This document shows, piece by piece, positions 54,855 to 63,290 of a DNA stretch of 64,000 nt. Under the pieces are notes generated by a model. The model ran no database searches, had not been told where the DNA came from, and worked only from the letters and a program-made list of their open reading frames with translations. The position numbers and the translations under genes are program-made. This DNA is from Deltaproteobacteria bacterium. GTDB lineage: Bacteria > Desulfobacterota > Desulfomonilia > UBA1062. Position 1 is the first letter of the stretch. Every line of letters starts with the position of its first letter. The stretch is from the NCBI GenBank assembly GCA_018433085.1, contig JAHDRW010000028.1, positions 68,804-132,803 on the forward strand, read 5' to 3'.

Positions 54855-54896
54855 GTCAGAGGCTGATAGCACAATCGTTTGCGATCAATCAACGCC

Positions 54897-54925
54897 CCAA
54901 TTCGGGGACGGGTTCCACATTTCCC
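54897..54925. repeat. REP-like element family B, copy 4
   Basis: AATTCGGGGACGGGTTCCAC is a one-base-insertion variant of the core. It faces copy 5 (54994-55026) in inverted orientation, 70 bp away, so the pair has REPIN organisation. Confidence 0.65.
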
Positions 54926-54993
54926 GTCCAAGCTGCCCGAGGCAGGTAAGGCCCGGGAATACAAGCCTGACCCGGAACGCGAATTGGAATGCT

Positions 54994-55026
54994 GAAATGT
55001 GAACCCGTCCCCCGTCCCCGAATTGG
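54994..55026. repeat. REP-like element family B, copy 5 (inverted)
   Basis: GAAATGTGAACCCGTCCCCC continues with an extra CGTCCCCG repeat and ends AATTGG, complementary to CCAATT at the start of copy 4. The outer CCAATTCGGGG arms of the two copies pair. Confidence 0.65.
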
Positions 55027-55133
55027 CTGTTTGGCCTTGACAGGAAAAGTGGCGATATATTAGCCATTACAGTTATTCTGATAATCTGGCATTTCTGCGC
55101 GATTGCGCCGCGGTACCGGAAAGGAGAACTGAC

Positions 55134-56330
55134 ATGAGCACGGAGAAGAAAGACAGACTGGGGATGTCCTCAAGGGCCGTCCATGCGGGTGAGCCTCGTA
55201 ATCACTATGCCGATGCGATCACTACCCCTATCTTCCAGACGTCCACCTTTGTCTTCCGGAACAGCGACGAGATCGAGGAGTACACCAAACACAAGAAGGA
55301 GCGCTTCGAATACGGCAGGTACGGAAACCCCACCGAGCTCATCGCGCAGAACCGGCTTGCAGATCTGGAGGGCGCCGAGGACTGCGTGGTGTTGTCATCG
55401 GGCATGATGGCCATCACCACCACCATCCTCTCCCTGGTGCGCACCGGCGATCACATCGTCATCACCGACGACAGTTACAAGAAGACCCTGGAGTTCTGCA
55501 GGTCATACCTGAAGCGCTTCGGGATCGAGTGCACCATCGTGCCGTTCGGGGACTACGACGCCCTGGAAGGCTCCATCAAGAGCAACACCCGCTTCATCTT
55601 CTCGGAGTCGCCCACCAACCCCTATCTCAACGTGTTCGACCTGAAGCTTCTCAAGGAGATCGCGGACCGTCACGGCGTCATCACCCTGATCGACAGCACC
55701 ATCGCCACGCCCATCAACCAGCGGCCGCTGGAGCTCGGCATCGACCTGGTCACCCACAGCGCCACCAAATATCTCGCCGGGCACAACGACATCCTGGCCG
55801 GGGCCGTGATGGGCCGGAAGGATCTCATCGCGCCGATCCGAAACCTCCACAAGTCCATGGGCGGGCTCATCGATCCCCATTGCTGCTACCTGCTCCTGCG
55901 GGGCCTGAAGACCTTTCCCATGCGGGTGGAAAGGCAGAATGACACCGCTTTGCAGGTGGCGCGGTTCCTGGAGGGCCACCCGGACATCCAGCGGGTGTAC
56001 TATCCCCTGCTGGAGAGCCACCAGCACTATTCCATCGCCCGGGAGCAGATGAAGGGCGGGGGATGCGTGGTGACCTTCGAGATGAAGGGCGGCATCGACG
56101 AGGCCAAACGGTTCATGGACTCCCTGGAGATGATCTTTATCGGGCCGAGCTTCGGCGGGGCCGAGACGCTCATCACCCATCCCGCAACCGTGAGCTACTA
56201 CGACTACACCAGGGAGGAGCGCTACGAGCTGGGGATCATCGATACCCTCTTCAGGCTCGCAGTGGGGCTGGAAGATGTCGATGACATCATCGCCGACCTT
56301 CAGGGCGCACTCGAAAGGGCGCGCCGGTAG
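55134..56330 (+). CDS. Cys/Met-metabolism PLP enzyme (cystathionine gamma-synthase/lyase family)
   Basis: The 398-residue protein has the gamma-family landmarks: RAVHAGEPRNHYADAITTPIFQTSTF, YGRYGNPTE, EDCVVLSSGMMAI, ESPTNPYLNVFDL, the PLP Lys in THSATKYLAGHNDILAG, and the C-terminal GPSFGGAETLITHPA. Members make cystathionine, lyse it, or act as methionine gamma-lyase. The motif set alone does not separate these. The gene has AAGGAGAA upstream and no other Met genes nearby. It converges on the DUF35 gene. Confidence 0.92.
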   Translation: MSTEKKDRLGMSSRAVHAGEPRNHYADAITTPIFQTSTFVFRNSDEIEEYTKHKKERFEYGRYGNPTELIAQNRLADLEGAEDCVVLSSGMMAITTTILSLVRTGDHIVITDDSYKKTLEFCRSYLKRFGIECTIVPFGDYDALEGSIKSNTRFIFSESPTNPYLNVFDLKLLKEIADRHGVITLIDSTIATPINQRPLELGIDLVTHSATKYLAGHNDILAGAVMGRKDLIAPIRNLHKSMGGLIDPHCCYLLLRGLKTFPMRVERQNDTALQVARFLEGHPDIQRVYYPLLESHQHYSIAREQMKGGGCVVTFEMKGGIDEAKRFMDSLEMIFIGPSFGGAETLITHPATVSYYDYTREERYELGIIDTLFRLAVGLEDVDDIIADLQGALERARR

Positions 56331-56442
56331 GAGAAAGGCGGACTCGTCTTTTTTCTCCCGGAAAGGCCCTGTACCCTTACCGGTCGCCGCGGGCGGACCA
56401 TTCCGTCTGTTTCGCTCCCCTTTCGGCTTTCAAGGAGGATCG

Positions 56443-56850
56443 TCATACAGCAGGCCTGAACAGCGGCAGGCTGATGTCGGGCGTGACGTCCTCCCACACG
56501 ACGGAAACCGGCATTTCACAGGAAACCTCCCCGGGCGCGCATCCCACGATGTTCGTCAGGAGCCGCGGCCCTTCCTGGAGCTCCACCACGGCGACCACAT
56601 AGGGGGCGTCTTTCCGGAAACCCTCGTGATAGATCGCGTGGTAGACCGCATACGTGTATACCTTCCCGACCCCGGCCGATACGATCCACTCGATATCGCG
56701 GCACAGGCAGCGCGGGCAGACGAGTGACGGGGGAAAACGGACATGTCCGCACGAAGCGCACTTCTGGAACTTGAGCTCATGGTTTTTGCAGCCTTCCCAG
56801 AACTGCCGGTTGTCGCCGTTTATCCGCGGCAGCGGTTTTTCGTACGCCAT
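56443..56850 (-). CDS. DUF35 zinc-ribbon/OB-fold partner of thiolase
   Basis: ATG at 56850 follows GGGGAGGA. The 135-residue protein has a rubredoxin-like zinc ribbon (CASCGHVRFPPSLVCPRCLC) followed by an OB-fold (KVYTYAVYHAIYHEGFRKDAPYVVAVVEL). DUF35 proteins are small subunits that bind thiolase or HMG-CoA synthase-like enzymes and may pass acyl-CoA, as in the BbsAB thiolase of anaerobic toluene breakdown. It starts 2 bp after the thiolase stop on the same strand, so the two surely act together. Confidence 0.92.
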   Translation of the reverse strand: MAYEKPLPRINGDNRQFWEGCKNHELKFQKCASCGHVRFPPSLVCPRCLCRDIEWIVSAGVGKVYTYAVYHAIYHEGFRKDAPYVVAVVELQEGPRLLTNIVGCAPGEVSCEMPVSVVWEDVTPDISLPLFRPAV

Positions 56851-56852
56851 CG

Positions 56853-58016
56853 CTATATCCTCCCCAGAACACAGCAGGAGTGAGCCTGCAGGATTCCGCC
56901 GTTGTCGCTCACCAGGATAATGTTGGGCTCGTTCGTTTCTGTGGCGGGGCCGAGCTGGCGGTCGCCGCACCTGCCCATGATCTGCATGGCCGCCTCGCTC
57001 AAGGGGGTGAGCCCCATGTAGTATGCCTCGGAGAGCTGCCCGCCCGAGGTGTTGACGGGCATGCGGCCGCCCGGCCCGATCGTGCCGCCAGCGAACCAGG
57101 CTTCGCCTTCACCCGGTCCGAAGAACCCGTAGTCCTGGAGCGTTACCTCCACGGTGTAGGTAAAGCAGTCGTAAATCTCGCACGCATCGACATCGTCTCG
57201 CGTGATGCCCGCCATGGAGAGCGCGGTTTCGCACGCCTTTCGTGCCCCGGTCGAATCGGTCAGTGCGCCTGATTGCGCAACCTGCACGGACGGGTTGTGC
57301 TGGCCGAGGCCCAGGATGACGGCGGGCCGGTGTCTGAGGTCTCGGGCCCGCTCCAGGGTGGTGACGATCACGGCCCTGCCGCCGTCGTTCACAAGGCAGT
57401 TGTCCGGCAGGCGCAAGGGCTCCACCACGTACTTCGAGGACAGGTAGTTGTCGAAGGACATGGGCCTGCCGTGCATCACGGCGAGCGGGTTCAGGTTCGC
57501 CCAGGCACGCTGGTCCACGGCGATATGCTTCCATGTCTGCGGCCCGGTATTGAATTCGTGCATGGCCCTGCGCGCAGCGAGGGCATACCCCCCGGTGGCC
57601 CCGAAGTGGCCGAAGACGGCATCATCACCGGCAAAATCCATGAGCATGGCAAGCATGCTGTCGCTGGAGAGAGCGTTGTGGCCGTAGGAGATGAGCACGT
57701 TTTGGCACAGTCCCGCATCGAGCACGCCGACCGCGTGCTGAAGGTGGCTGCGCGATCAGTTTGCGTCCTGGCTCAGGTAGGCGGGCTCGATCCCCAGATG
57801 TTGCGCCACCAGATACGGGGTGAGATCGTTCTCGTCCGAAGAGGCGGGGAAATGCCGGTAGCAGACGAGCCCGTCGATGTCATCCTTTGCAAGGCCGGCA
57901 TCGGCGATGGCGTTCGTGCACGCCTCCAGATGGAAGCTCAGCGAGGTCCTTCCCGGCACCCTTCCCTGCGGGGTATACCCCACGCCGACGATGGCATACG
58001 TTTTTTCCCTGTTCAT
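56853..58016 (-). CDS. SCPx/lipid-transfer-type thiolase with in-frame UGA (Sec candidate or nonsense)
   Basis: ATG at 58016 follows AAAGGAGG. The frame runs 388 codons and is broken only by TGA at 57758-57756 (codon 87). Both halves belong to one thiolase of the DUF35-linked branch: YAIVGVGYTPQGRVPGRTSLSFH, GLAKDDIDGLVCYRH, LGIEPAYLSQDAN-U-SRSHLQHAVGVLDAGLCQNVLISYG, then YDCFTYTVEVTLQDYGFFGPGEGEAW and NTSGGQLSEAYYMGLTPLSEA. Codon 87 is near the nucleophile position of classical thiolases (Cys89 in Zoogloea). A 7-bp hairpin with loop GGUCG begins 17 bases after the UGA. Read through, the enzyme is intact; read as stop, the gene is broken. The usual active-site His near SEA is Tyr here. Confidence 0.8.
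57721..57739 (-). promoter_or_regulatory. SECIS-like hairpin after the thiolase UGA
   Basis: On the minus strand AGCACGC and GCGTGCT form a perfect 7-bp stem with loop GGUCG. The loop starts 23 bases after the UGA, within the 16-37 base window of bacterial SECIS elements, and GGUC equals the loop core of the E. coli fdhF element. A bulged U is not evident, and the region is GC-rich, so chance is not excluded. Confidence 0.5.
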
Positions 58017-58392
58017 GGACGAGGCCTCCTTTTTTATCATCTCTTAATGATGGTCCAATGCTCTCACGGCCTGCCACGGACAGGCCGGTACATTTTCGAT
58101 GTTCTGATGCCCATTTACCGGTCCGGCACGTAAATCTCCGAATCACATGCGATCCTTTCCCGGGATTCGATTCCATGCCTTATCTGCCGGATCAGCGAGC
58201 TTGCCAGAGGGGTGGTCCATTTCTCCGCAAGGGGGAACACCGTGGACACATTCGAGGGAACACGAGCGTAATCGTTCCTTCTCTTTCATGTTATCTCTCC
58301 ATGTATCACAATCGGGCCGGGGCACATACCAAAAAAAGAAGGGTTTTGCTGCAATACGTGCGTGCAGGCCCGGGGTGCGTCCTGCTCATTCG
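58017..58392. other. intergenic region, no gene recognised
   Basis: This is the presumed leader of the thiolase-DUF35 operon. No credible gene is present on either strand and no strong promoter stands out. Confidence 0.4.
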
Positions 58393-59475
58393 TTAAAAGA
58401 ACAGGGTCTGACCGTGCCGAAGATCCACGAGCCTGTCCGACAGGCCTGCGCGATCCATCTCTTCCCTGATCTGCTGCCGGGGCAGGTAAACGGGCTCGTC
58501 GCCCAGCCTGAACGTCCCCCAGTGCACGACCATGAGCCGCTTCGCGCCCAGCTCCCGGAACGCCCTGACCGTCTCTTCCGGGTTGATGTGCGAATGCTTC
58601 ATGAACCAGCGGGGCTCGTACGCCCCCAGGTTGAAGATCGCGAGGTCGATATCGAACTCGCATCCGACCTCTTCGAACCGGTCGAAGTAGGACAGGTCTC
58701 CGGATACATAGATGACAGGCCCGGTTTTCGTCCGGATGAGATAGGACCCCCACAAGGCCGTGTTCGGTCCGGTGATGGGGTTGCGCATGGTCCAGTGGCT
58801 GCATGGCAGCAGAATGATCTCGCGGGAGCCGTCCGAAAAGGAGTCGAACCAGTCGAGCTCGTGGACGGTCTCGGCCCCGTACTTCCAGAGAAGCTCCTGG
58901 TAGCCGGACGGCGTGATGAATTGGGAGCGCCGGCCGAAGCGCTTTGTCGAGCCTGCGTCCAGATGGTCGTAGTGCCCGTGGGTGATGAGCACATAGTCGG
59001 GCTCGGGCATGTCCGAGGCATCGAAGGCGAGCGGGGTGAAGTTCTTGATGGGCCAGAACAGGCCGTCCAGAACGGGGTCGATCAGAAGGGAGGCATCCTC
59101 GTCCCTGATCAGGACCGTCGCATGCGTGATAAAGGTCACGCTCAGGCCCGGGTATCGTCTCACCGGATTCCAGTCGATGTCCACCGGACTCACTCGTTCG
59201 TACCGGTAGAGGTGTTTGAACTCGTTTCGGCTGAAGAGCTTCCACTTGAGGACATCGAGAAATCTGCGGCGTCCTCCTGAATTCCAGGGGTCTGCAAAGG
59301 CCCCGTCACGGTGATGGAGCTTTTGTCCGGCGATCTCGCGCAGGGTCATGCCTCTTCCGGTCTTCCGGCCTGCGCAGGGCCCGCTGTCCTGGGAAGACGC
59401 CGGCAGATGAGTCCAGAAGAAGGCCGCTCCCAGGATAAACACGATCCCGAAAACGTAGGGTATGAATGCCCGCAT
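58393..59475 (-). CDS. Membrane-anchored MBL-fold hydrolase (UlaG/NAPE-PLD-like)
   Basis: ATG at 59475 is preferred to a TTG 36 bases upstream. The 360-residue protein begins with one hydrophobic segment (FIPYVFGIVFILGAAFFW), a signal anchor, then a metallo-beta-lactamase fold with HGHYDHLD (H-x-H-x-D-H), LLPCSHWTMRNP, GDLSYFDRFEEV, and HSHINPEE near the C-terminus. The DPVLDGLFWPIKNFTPLAF region recalls phospholipase D-type MBL enzymes (NAPE-PLD) and Rom-like phospholipid enzymes. A phospholipid or lipid substrate in the envelope is plausible. Confidence 0.87.
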   Translation of the reverse strand: MRAFIPYVFGIVFILGAAFFWTHLPASSQDSGPCAGRKTGRGMTLREIAGQKLHHRDGAFADPWNSGGRRRFLDVLKWKLFSRNEFKHLYRYERVSPVDIDWNPVRRYPGLSVTFITHATVLIRDEDASLLIDPVLDGLFWPIKNFTPLAFDASDMPEPDYVLITHGHYDHLDAGSTKRFGRRSQFITPSGYQELLWKYGAETVHELDWFDSFSDGSREIILLPCSHWTMRNPITGPNTALWGSYLIRTKTGPVIYVSGDLSYFDRFEEVGCEFDIDLAIFNLGAYEPRWFMKHSHINPEETVRAFRELGAKRLMVVHWGTFRLGDEPVYLPRQQIREEMDRAGLSDRLVDLRHGQTLFF

Positions 59476-59658
59476 CTTCCAACCAATAAAGGATTCGCGG
59501 CCGGGTTTCAAGTGCGGGGGATCAAGGAGAAAAGAGGCGGCAATACGTCATGCCGGCCGGGCAGATGCCGGAATGCAGGGGGAAAAGGGGGATGAGAGTT
59601 TCCTCACCCCCCATAGCGAAAAGCCCGCGTCTTCGCGTTTATCGAAGATTATGGAAGG

Positions 59659-61728
59659 TTATTTCAGCTTCCCTTTTGCCTTCAGCTCACTCGCCGCCTT
59701 GTCGAGTCCGAGCTCCTTGAGCGCCTTTGCCTTCTGCCAACCGGTCTTGGGGTCCCAGCCCTCCAGCTCGTAGTAGCGGGTTTTCCACTCCTCGAACTTG
59801 TTCTTGTCCAGGTGCCTGGGCACGACGTTGCGATAATCCCACTTTCCGTTTTCCTTGGTCGGCATGTAGTAGGACGGGGGTTCGCCGGGCACGTACGATG
59901 TCCCCTCCGTATCGACGGAGAATACGTAGTCCGGGAAGGTTTCCATATCCCGGTGGCGGCCCTGCAGGGTCCAGATCGCCTTGTTCAGGTTGTGCATCTT
60001 CCTGCCCATCTCCAGCGATTCCTCGAAGCTGATTTTCCTGCCGGTGACGGCCTTGAAGAATTTCAGCTCGCCCTCGGGGGTGATGCCTCTGTTGTCGGGG
60101 CCGTACGGATTCACGAAATCCGCGAAGGCGTTGTCGCACAGCCCGCACGTCTGCTTCCAGAAGGTTGAATAATGGAGCAGCCATGCGGTGGTTCTGGCCA
60201 TGTGTACCGAATAGATGTTGCTCGTGGCGAAATTCATCATCTCGGGATCGTAATACGGCGGCATCTCGCCGACCCATTTGGCGACCTGCTCCGCGGTTAC
60301 AATGGGTGTCTTCTTGGCCGGGATGTCCAGGCTCGGCATCCAGTAGGCGGGTACGTTGAAGTCGTGACAGTTGATGTCTCTGCCCCCGACAATGGATGCG
60401 TAGCCCCAGTATACCTCGGCCCTGGTGTCGTAGTGCACAGGGTATCCCCAGAACATTGCAGCCATGATACCGGACTCGGTGTCCTCTTTATACCTTCCCC
60501 ATCTCTCGGCGGCTCGCGGGATTCCTTCCGTGATATCGTCGCCGATTCCCTTCCGGAACGCTACCTGCGTCAGGAACTGCTGGATGAACTCCACCTCTCC
60601 CATCTTGTCGAAGGGGATATCCGTGTCGATCTTCTTGCCTCTGCCGAGTACACCCTTGTCATAGAGGGTCTTGAGGTATGCCAGCTCGGTGTGGAGCTCG
60701 AACGAGTTGATCCCCATACGCTGGGCCAGGTCTGCGGCATATCCGGTTATCTCGGTGATCTTTCCGTGCTTCGCAAGATCCCAGTTCTGGTAGTAGAGGG
60801 CATCGACACAGATGGATTCGTTGCCGTAGCCTGAAGACGTTCTCGGCTTGCAGTTCAGGTGGCATCCCGTACATCCGCTCGCCCTGCGCTGATTGTCGAA
60901 GGGCGCCCATCCCCTGTTGGGGTGTCCGCCGAAATGGGAGGTGATGAACTCCTGCCATGCATTGATCTTTGGGTTGTCCACATTGGCGCCATAGTTTTTC
61001 TCCGCCCAGACGCGGACCTGCATGAGCTCGTTGGGATCGGCTACTTCCACGCTTCCCGTGCCCAGCACGCTGATCGCCTTGAGGTTTTTCGACCCCCAGA
61101 CTCCGCCGAAGCCGCCCTGCCCGAAGGCATTGCCCGCGTCGGTGATGACGGCGCCCAGCCTGCTCCTGTTTTCTCCCGCAGGGCCTATGGTGAGCACCGA
61201 GGGCCGCTGGATCGTCTCGCCCTTCTTGGTTGCTCGCCATTTGCCGTAGCCCGCGCTGCCGATCACGTTCTTGAAGATGACCTTCTGCGTGTCCACGGTG
61301 TCCAGGCCCCAGAGGTTGGTCGCATCGATGAGCTCGACGTCGCCGTCGACGATGTTGATCCAGGTCGGCTTCTCTGCAGCGCCCTCGAGAACGATGGCGT
61401 CGAACCCTGCATACTTGCACATGTTGGCAAAGCGCCCGCCCACGTTGGTCCTCGAGAACCATTCATAGGGGTAGGACTGTGCCTGGATGCCCACCATCTC
61501 GGTTCTGCAGGCGGCGGGAATCAGGGACCCGGAGAAATAGCTCGGTGCGATGACCAGGGTGTTCCCCGGGTCGAATGCGCCGACGCTCTTGTCCTTTACC
61601 AGGTCAAAGAAAAGGGCGACAGCCAGCCCGTGACCGCCCAGCCATTCCTTGTAATCACTGGTGTTGAGGGTGGATACCTTCTTTGTCGTGAGATTTACTC
61701 TCAGAATTTTTCCTGTGCATAAATACAT
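59659..61728 (-). CDS. Tungsten aldehyde ferredoxin oxidoreductase family enzyme (AOR/YdhV-like)
   Basis: The 689-residue protein starts MYLCTGKILRVNLTTKKVST after GGAGGTG and has no signal peptide. The AOR [4Fe-4S] ligands are visible as C286-x2-C289-x3-C293 (SGCTGCHLNC), with C528 or C531 (QTCGLCDN) as fourth. The pterin regions GPAGENRSRLGAVITDAGN and GGFGGVWGSKNLKAI are typical. The C-terminal part (WGYPVHYDTRAEVYWGYASIVGGRD; GWDPKTGWQKAKALKELGL) resembles E. coli YdhV. AOR-type enzymes oxidise aldehydes to acids or reduce acids with low-potential electrons; the substrate is unknown. It is the last gene of an operon with two ferredoxins and NrfD. Confidence 0.92.
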   Translation of the reverse strand: MYLCTGKILRVNLTTKKVSTLNTSDYKEWLGGHGLAVALFFDLVKDKSVGAFDPGNTLVIAPSYFSGSLIPAACRTEMVGIQAQSYPYEWFSRTNVGGRFANMCKYAGFDAIVLEGAAEKPTWINIVDGDVELIDATNLWGLDTVDTQKVIFKNVIGSAGYGKWRATKKGETIQRPSVLTIGPAGENRSRLGAVITDAGNAFGQGGFGGVWGSKNLKAISVLGTGSVEVADPNELMQVRVWAEKNYGANVDNPKINAWQEFITSHFGGHPNRGWAPFDNQRRASGCTGCHLNCKPRTSSGYGNESICVDALYYQNWDLAKHGKITEITGYAADLAQRMGINSFELHTELAYLKTLYDKGVLGRGKKIDTDIPFDKMGEVEFIQQFLTQVAFRKGIGDDITEGIPRAAERWGRYKEDTESGIMAAMFWGYPVHYDTRAEVYWGYASIVGGRDINCHDFNVPAYWMPSLDIPAKKTPIVTAEQVAKWVGEMPPYYDPEMMNFATSNIYSVHMARTTAWLLHYSTFWKQTCGLCDNAFADFVNPYGPDNRGITPEGELKFFKAVTGRKISFEESLEMGRKMHNLNKAIWTLQGRHRDMETFPDYVFSVDTEGTSYVPGEPPSYYMPTKENGKWDYRNVVPRHLDKNKFEEWKTRYYELEGWDPKTGWQKAKALKELGLDKAASELKAKGKLK

Positions 61729-61750
61729 GGTGTTTCACCTCCAGGGAGAG

Positions 61751-62440
61751 TTAGTCGGTGGGGAGTCCGAGTTTGGCCCAGCCTTCGCCGCGCAGATTCA
61801 CGTTGTATTCCTTGTGCCCGCTGGGCTGTTCTGAAGTGAACTTGATGGCGTTCTGGGGACATACCTCGACGCAGGCCTGTTTCCCTGTCTGTTTCCAGAA
61901 GGGCGTGTCCAGGCACATGTCGCACTTGAGAGCGACCTTGTACTTCAGGTTGAAGCTGATCCTCGAGGGGGTGAAGTGGCAGGCCTCGATGCATTTCCTG
62001 CAGCCGATGCACTCTTTTTTATTGATGTAGCGCACCCCGGTCTTGGGATCGATGCACAGGGCCTTGTCCTTCAGCGGGCATGCGTAGTAGCAGGCCGGAT
62101 CGGCGCATTGTCTGCACACCGCGATCTCTATGTCGTTGGGGAACTCGGCGAAGGCGTCGTCGATGATCTGTATCCTGGCGGTGCTCAGGTTCGAAGACCC
62201 CTCATGGACCATCGAGCAGGCAAGCATGCAGCTCATACAGCCGGCGCACTTCTTCTGATCCACCACGAGGAACATCTTTGAAGGAGATGCCGTCTGCGCC
62301 TTGGCATCCGCCGCATCCGCCCGTGACGGCAGGGTCAGGGCCGCAGCCCCTCCCAGCGCTGCAGCGACCGTGGTCGACATCTTGACAAAATCTCTCCTTG
62401 TCATGCCACTGTTCTTGTTGTCTCCATTGTCTTTTCCCAT
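61751..62440 (-). CDS. Tat-exported four-cluster ferredoxin (AOR partner 1)
   Basis: The 229-residue protein has a twin-arginine signal (MTRRDFVKMSTTVAAALGGAAALTL) and then four [4Fe-4S] motifs: CAGCMSCMLAC, CRQCADPACYYAC, CIGCRKCIEAC, and CDMC-(x)-CVEVCP. This is the DmsB/NrfC/HybA-type electron-transfer subunit. The Tat signal predicts a periplasmic location, though AOR itself has no signal. ATG at 62440 follows AAAGGAGCC. It lies 22 bp upstream of AOR on the same strand. Confidence 0.92.
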   Translation of the reverse strand: MGKDNGDNKNSGMTRRDFVKMSTTVAAALGGAAALTLPSRADAADAKAQTASPSKMFLVVDQKKCAGCMSCMLACSMVHEGSSNLSTARIQIIDDAFAEFPNDIEIAVCRQCADPACYYACPLKDKALCIDPKTGVRYINKKECIGCRKCIEACHFTPSRISFNLKYKVALKCDMCLDTPFWKQTGKQACVEVCPQNAIKFTSEQPSGHKEYNVNLRGEGWAKLGLPTD

Positions 62441-62670
62441 GAAAAATGGCTCCTTTCATCGAATTTTGACGTGACTGATTCTTGGTGTTAGTTCTGGCCG
62501 AATTTCCTGATCAACATGATGTTTCGATCCTTTTTCTCTATGAACTCACGCACCCTCCTTTGTCTGGATTGACCTCCATGCCGCCATATTTCGTGCAGAC
62601 GTGCGCTGGGCTTCTCCTCCGGCACATCGTGCTTTCCTCCCCGTCGATTCGAAGCAGGCGCCCACGCTCT

Positions 62671-63270
62671 CTATCCGATCTTGACGATCTTTCCGTCCTT
62701 CCAGGTGAGCTCTTTGAGAGACAGGGCCTTGCGCGGGCAGCCGGCCACGCACTGGGGCTGACCGCCGCAGAGATCGCACTTGAAGGCCTTTTTCTTGGCG
62801 GGGTTGAACCTGGCCATGCCGTACGGGCATGCCTTCACGCACAGCTCGCACCCGACACAGAGCTCCTCGTCTATGACCACGGCGCCGGTCTTCTCGTCGC
62901 GGCTGATCGCCTTTCTCGGGCAGACCTTCATACACGCGGGGTCCGGACAGTGGTGACACGTGCGGACATCCGCCTTCTTTTCAGCGCCGTCCGATGCCTT
63001 CTCAACGATGATCGAGCTCAGGTCGCGGTTTGCCTCCTGGTGGTGGAGCTTGCTGCAGATCTTCTCGCAGACGCCGCACCCGATGCACTTGGACTCATCG
63101 CAAACGATCGCCCGGGATGTGGCGCTTCCGGGAACCGCCGCCTGGCCGGTCGCCGCAAAGGCCCGGTTCAGGAAGCCTCCGGCGAGCTCTTCCGCGAGGA
63201 TGGCCATTCCCGCGACCTTGATGAACTGCCTTCTGTTTATCCCCTCTTTCTGTTCCTTCTTGTTATCCAT
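62671..63270 (-). CDS. Tat-exported four-cluster ferredoxin (AOR partner 2)
   Basis: The 199-residue protein has a twin-arginine signal (NRRQFIKVAGMAILAEELAGGF) and four cluster motifs: CIGCGVCEKIC, CHHCPDPACMKVC, CVGCELCVKACPYG and CDLC-(x)-CVAGC. It is a second DmsB/HybA-type subunit. The start follows AAGGAG. It lies 20 bp downstream of nrfD and 230 bp upstream of the other ferredoxin. Together with NrfD it would carry electrons between menaquinone and the AOR. Confidence 0.92.
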   Translation of the reverse strand: MDNKKEQKEGINRRQFIKVAGMAILAEELAGGFLNRAFAATGQAAVPGSATSRAIVCDESKCIGCGVCEKICSKLHHQEANRDLSSIIVEKASDGAEKKADVRTCHHCPDPACMKVCPRKAISRDEKTGAVVIDEELCVGCELCVKACPYGMARFNPAKKKAFKCDLCGGQPQCVAGCPRKALSLKELTWKDGKIVKIG

Positions 63271-63290
63271 TGGTGCATTCTCCTTATCTT

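Noticed and set aside
56853-57725. Treating the C-terminal thiolase part as a separate gene starting at an internal ATG after the UGA
   Set aside because: It would lack the N-terminal half of the fold, has no ribosome-binding site of note, and is in frame with the upstream half.
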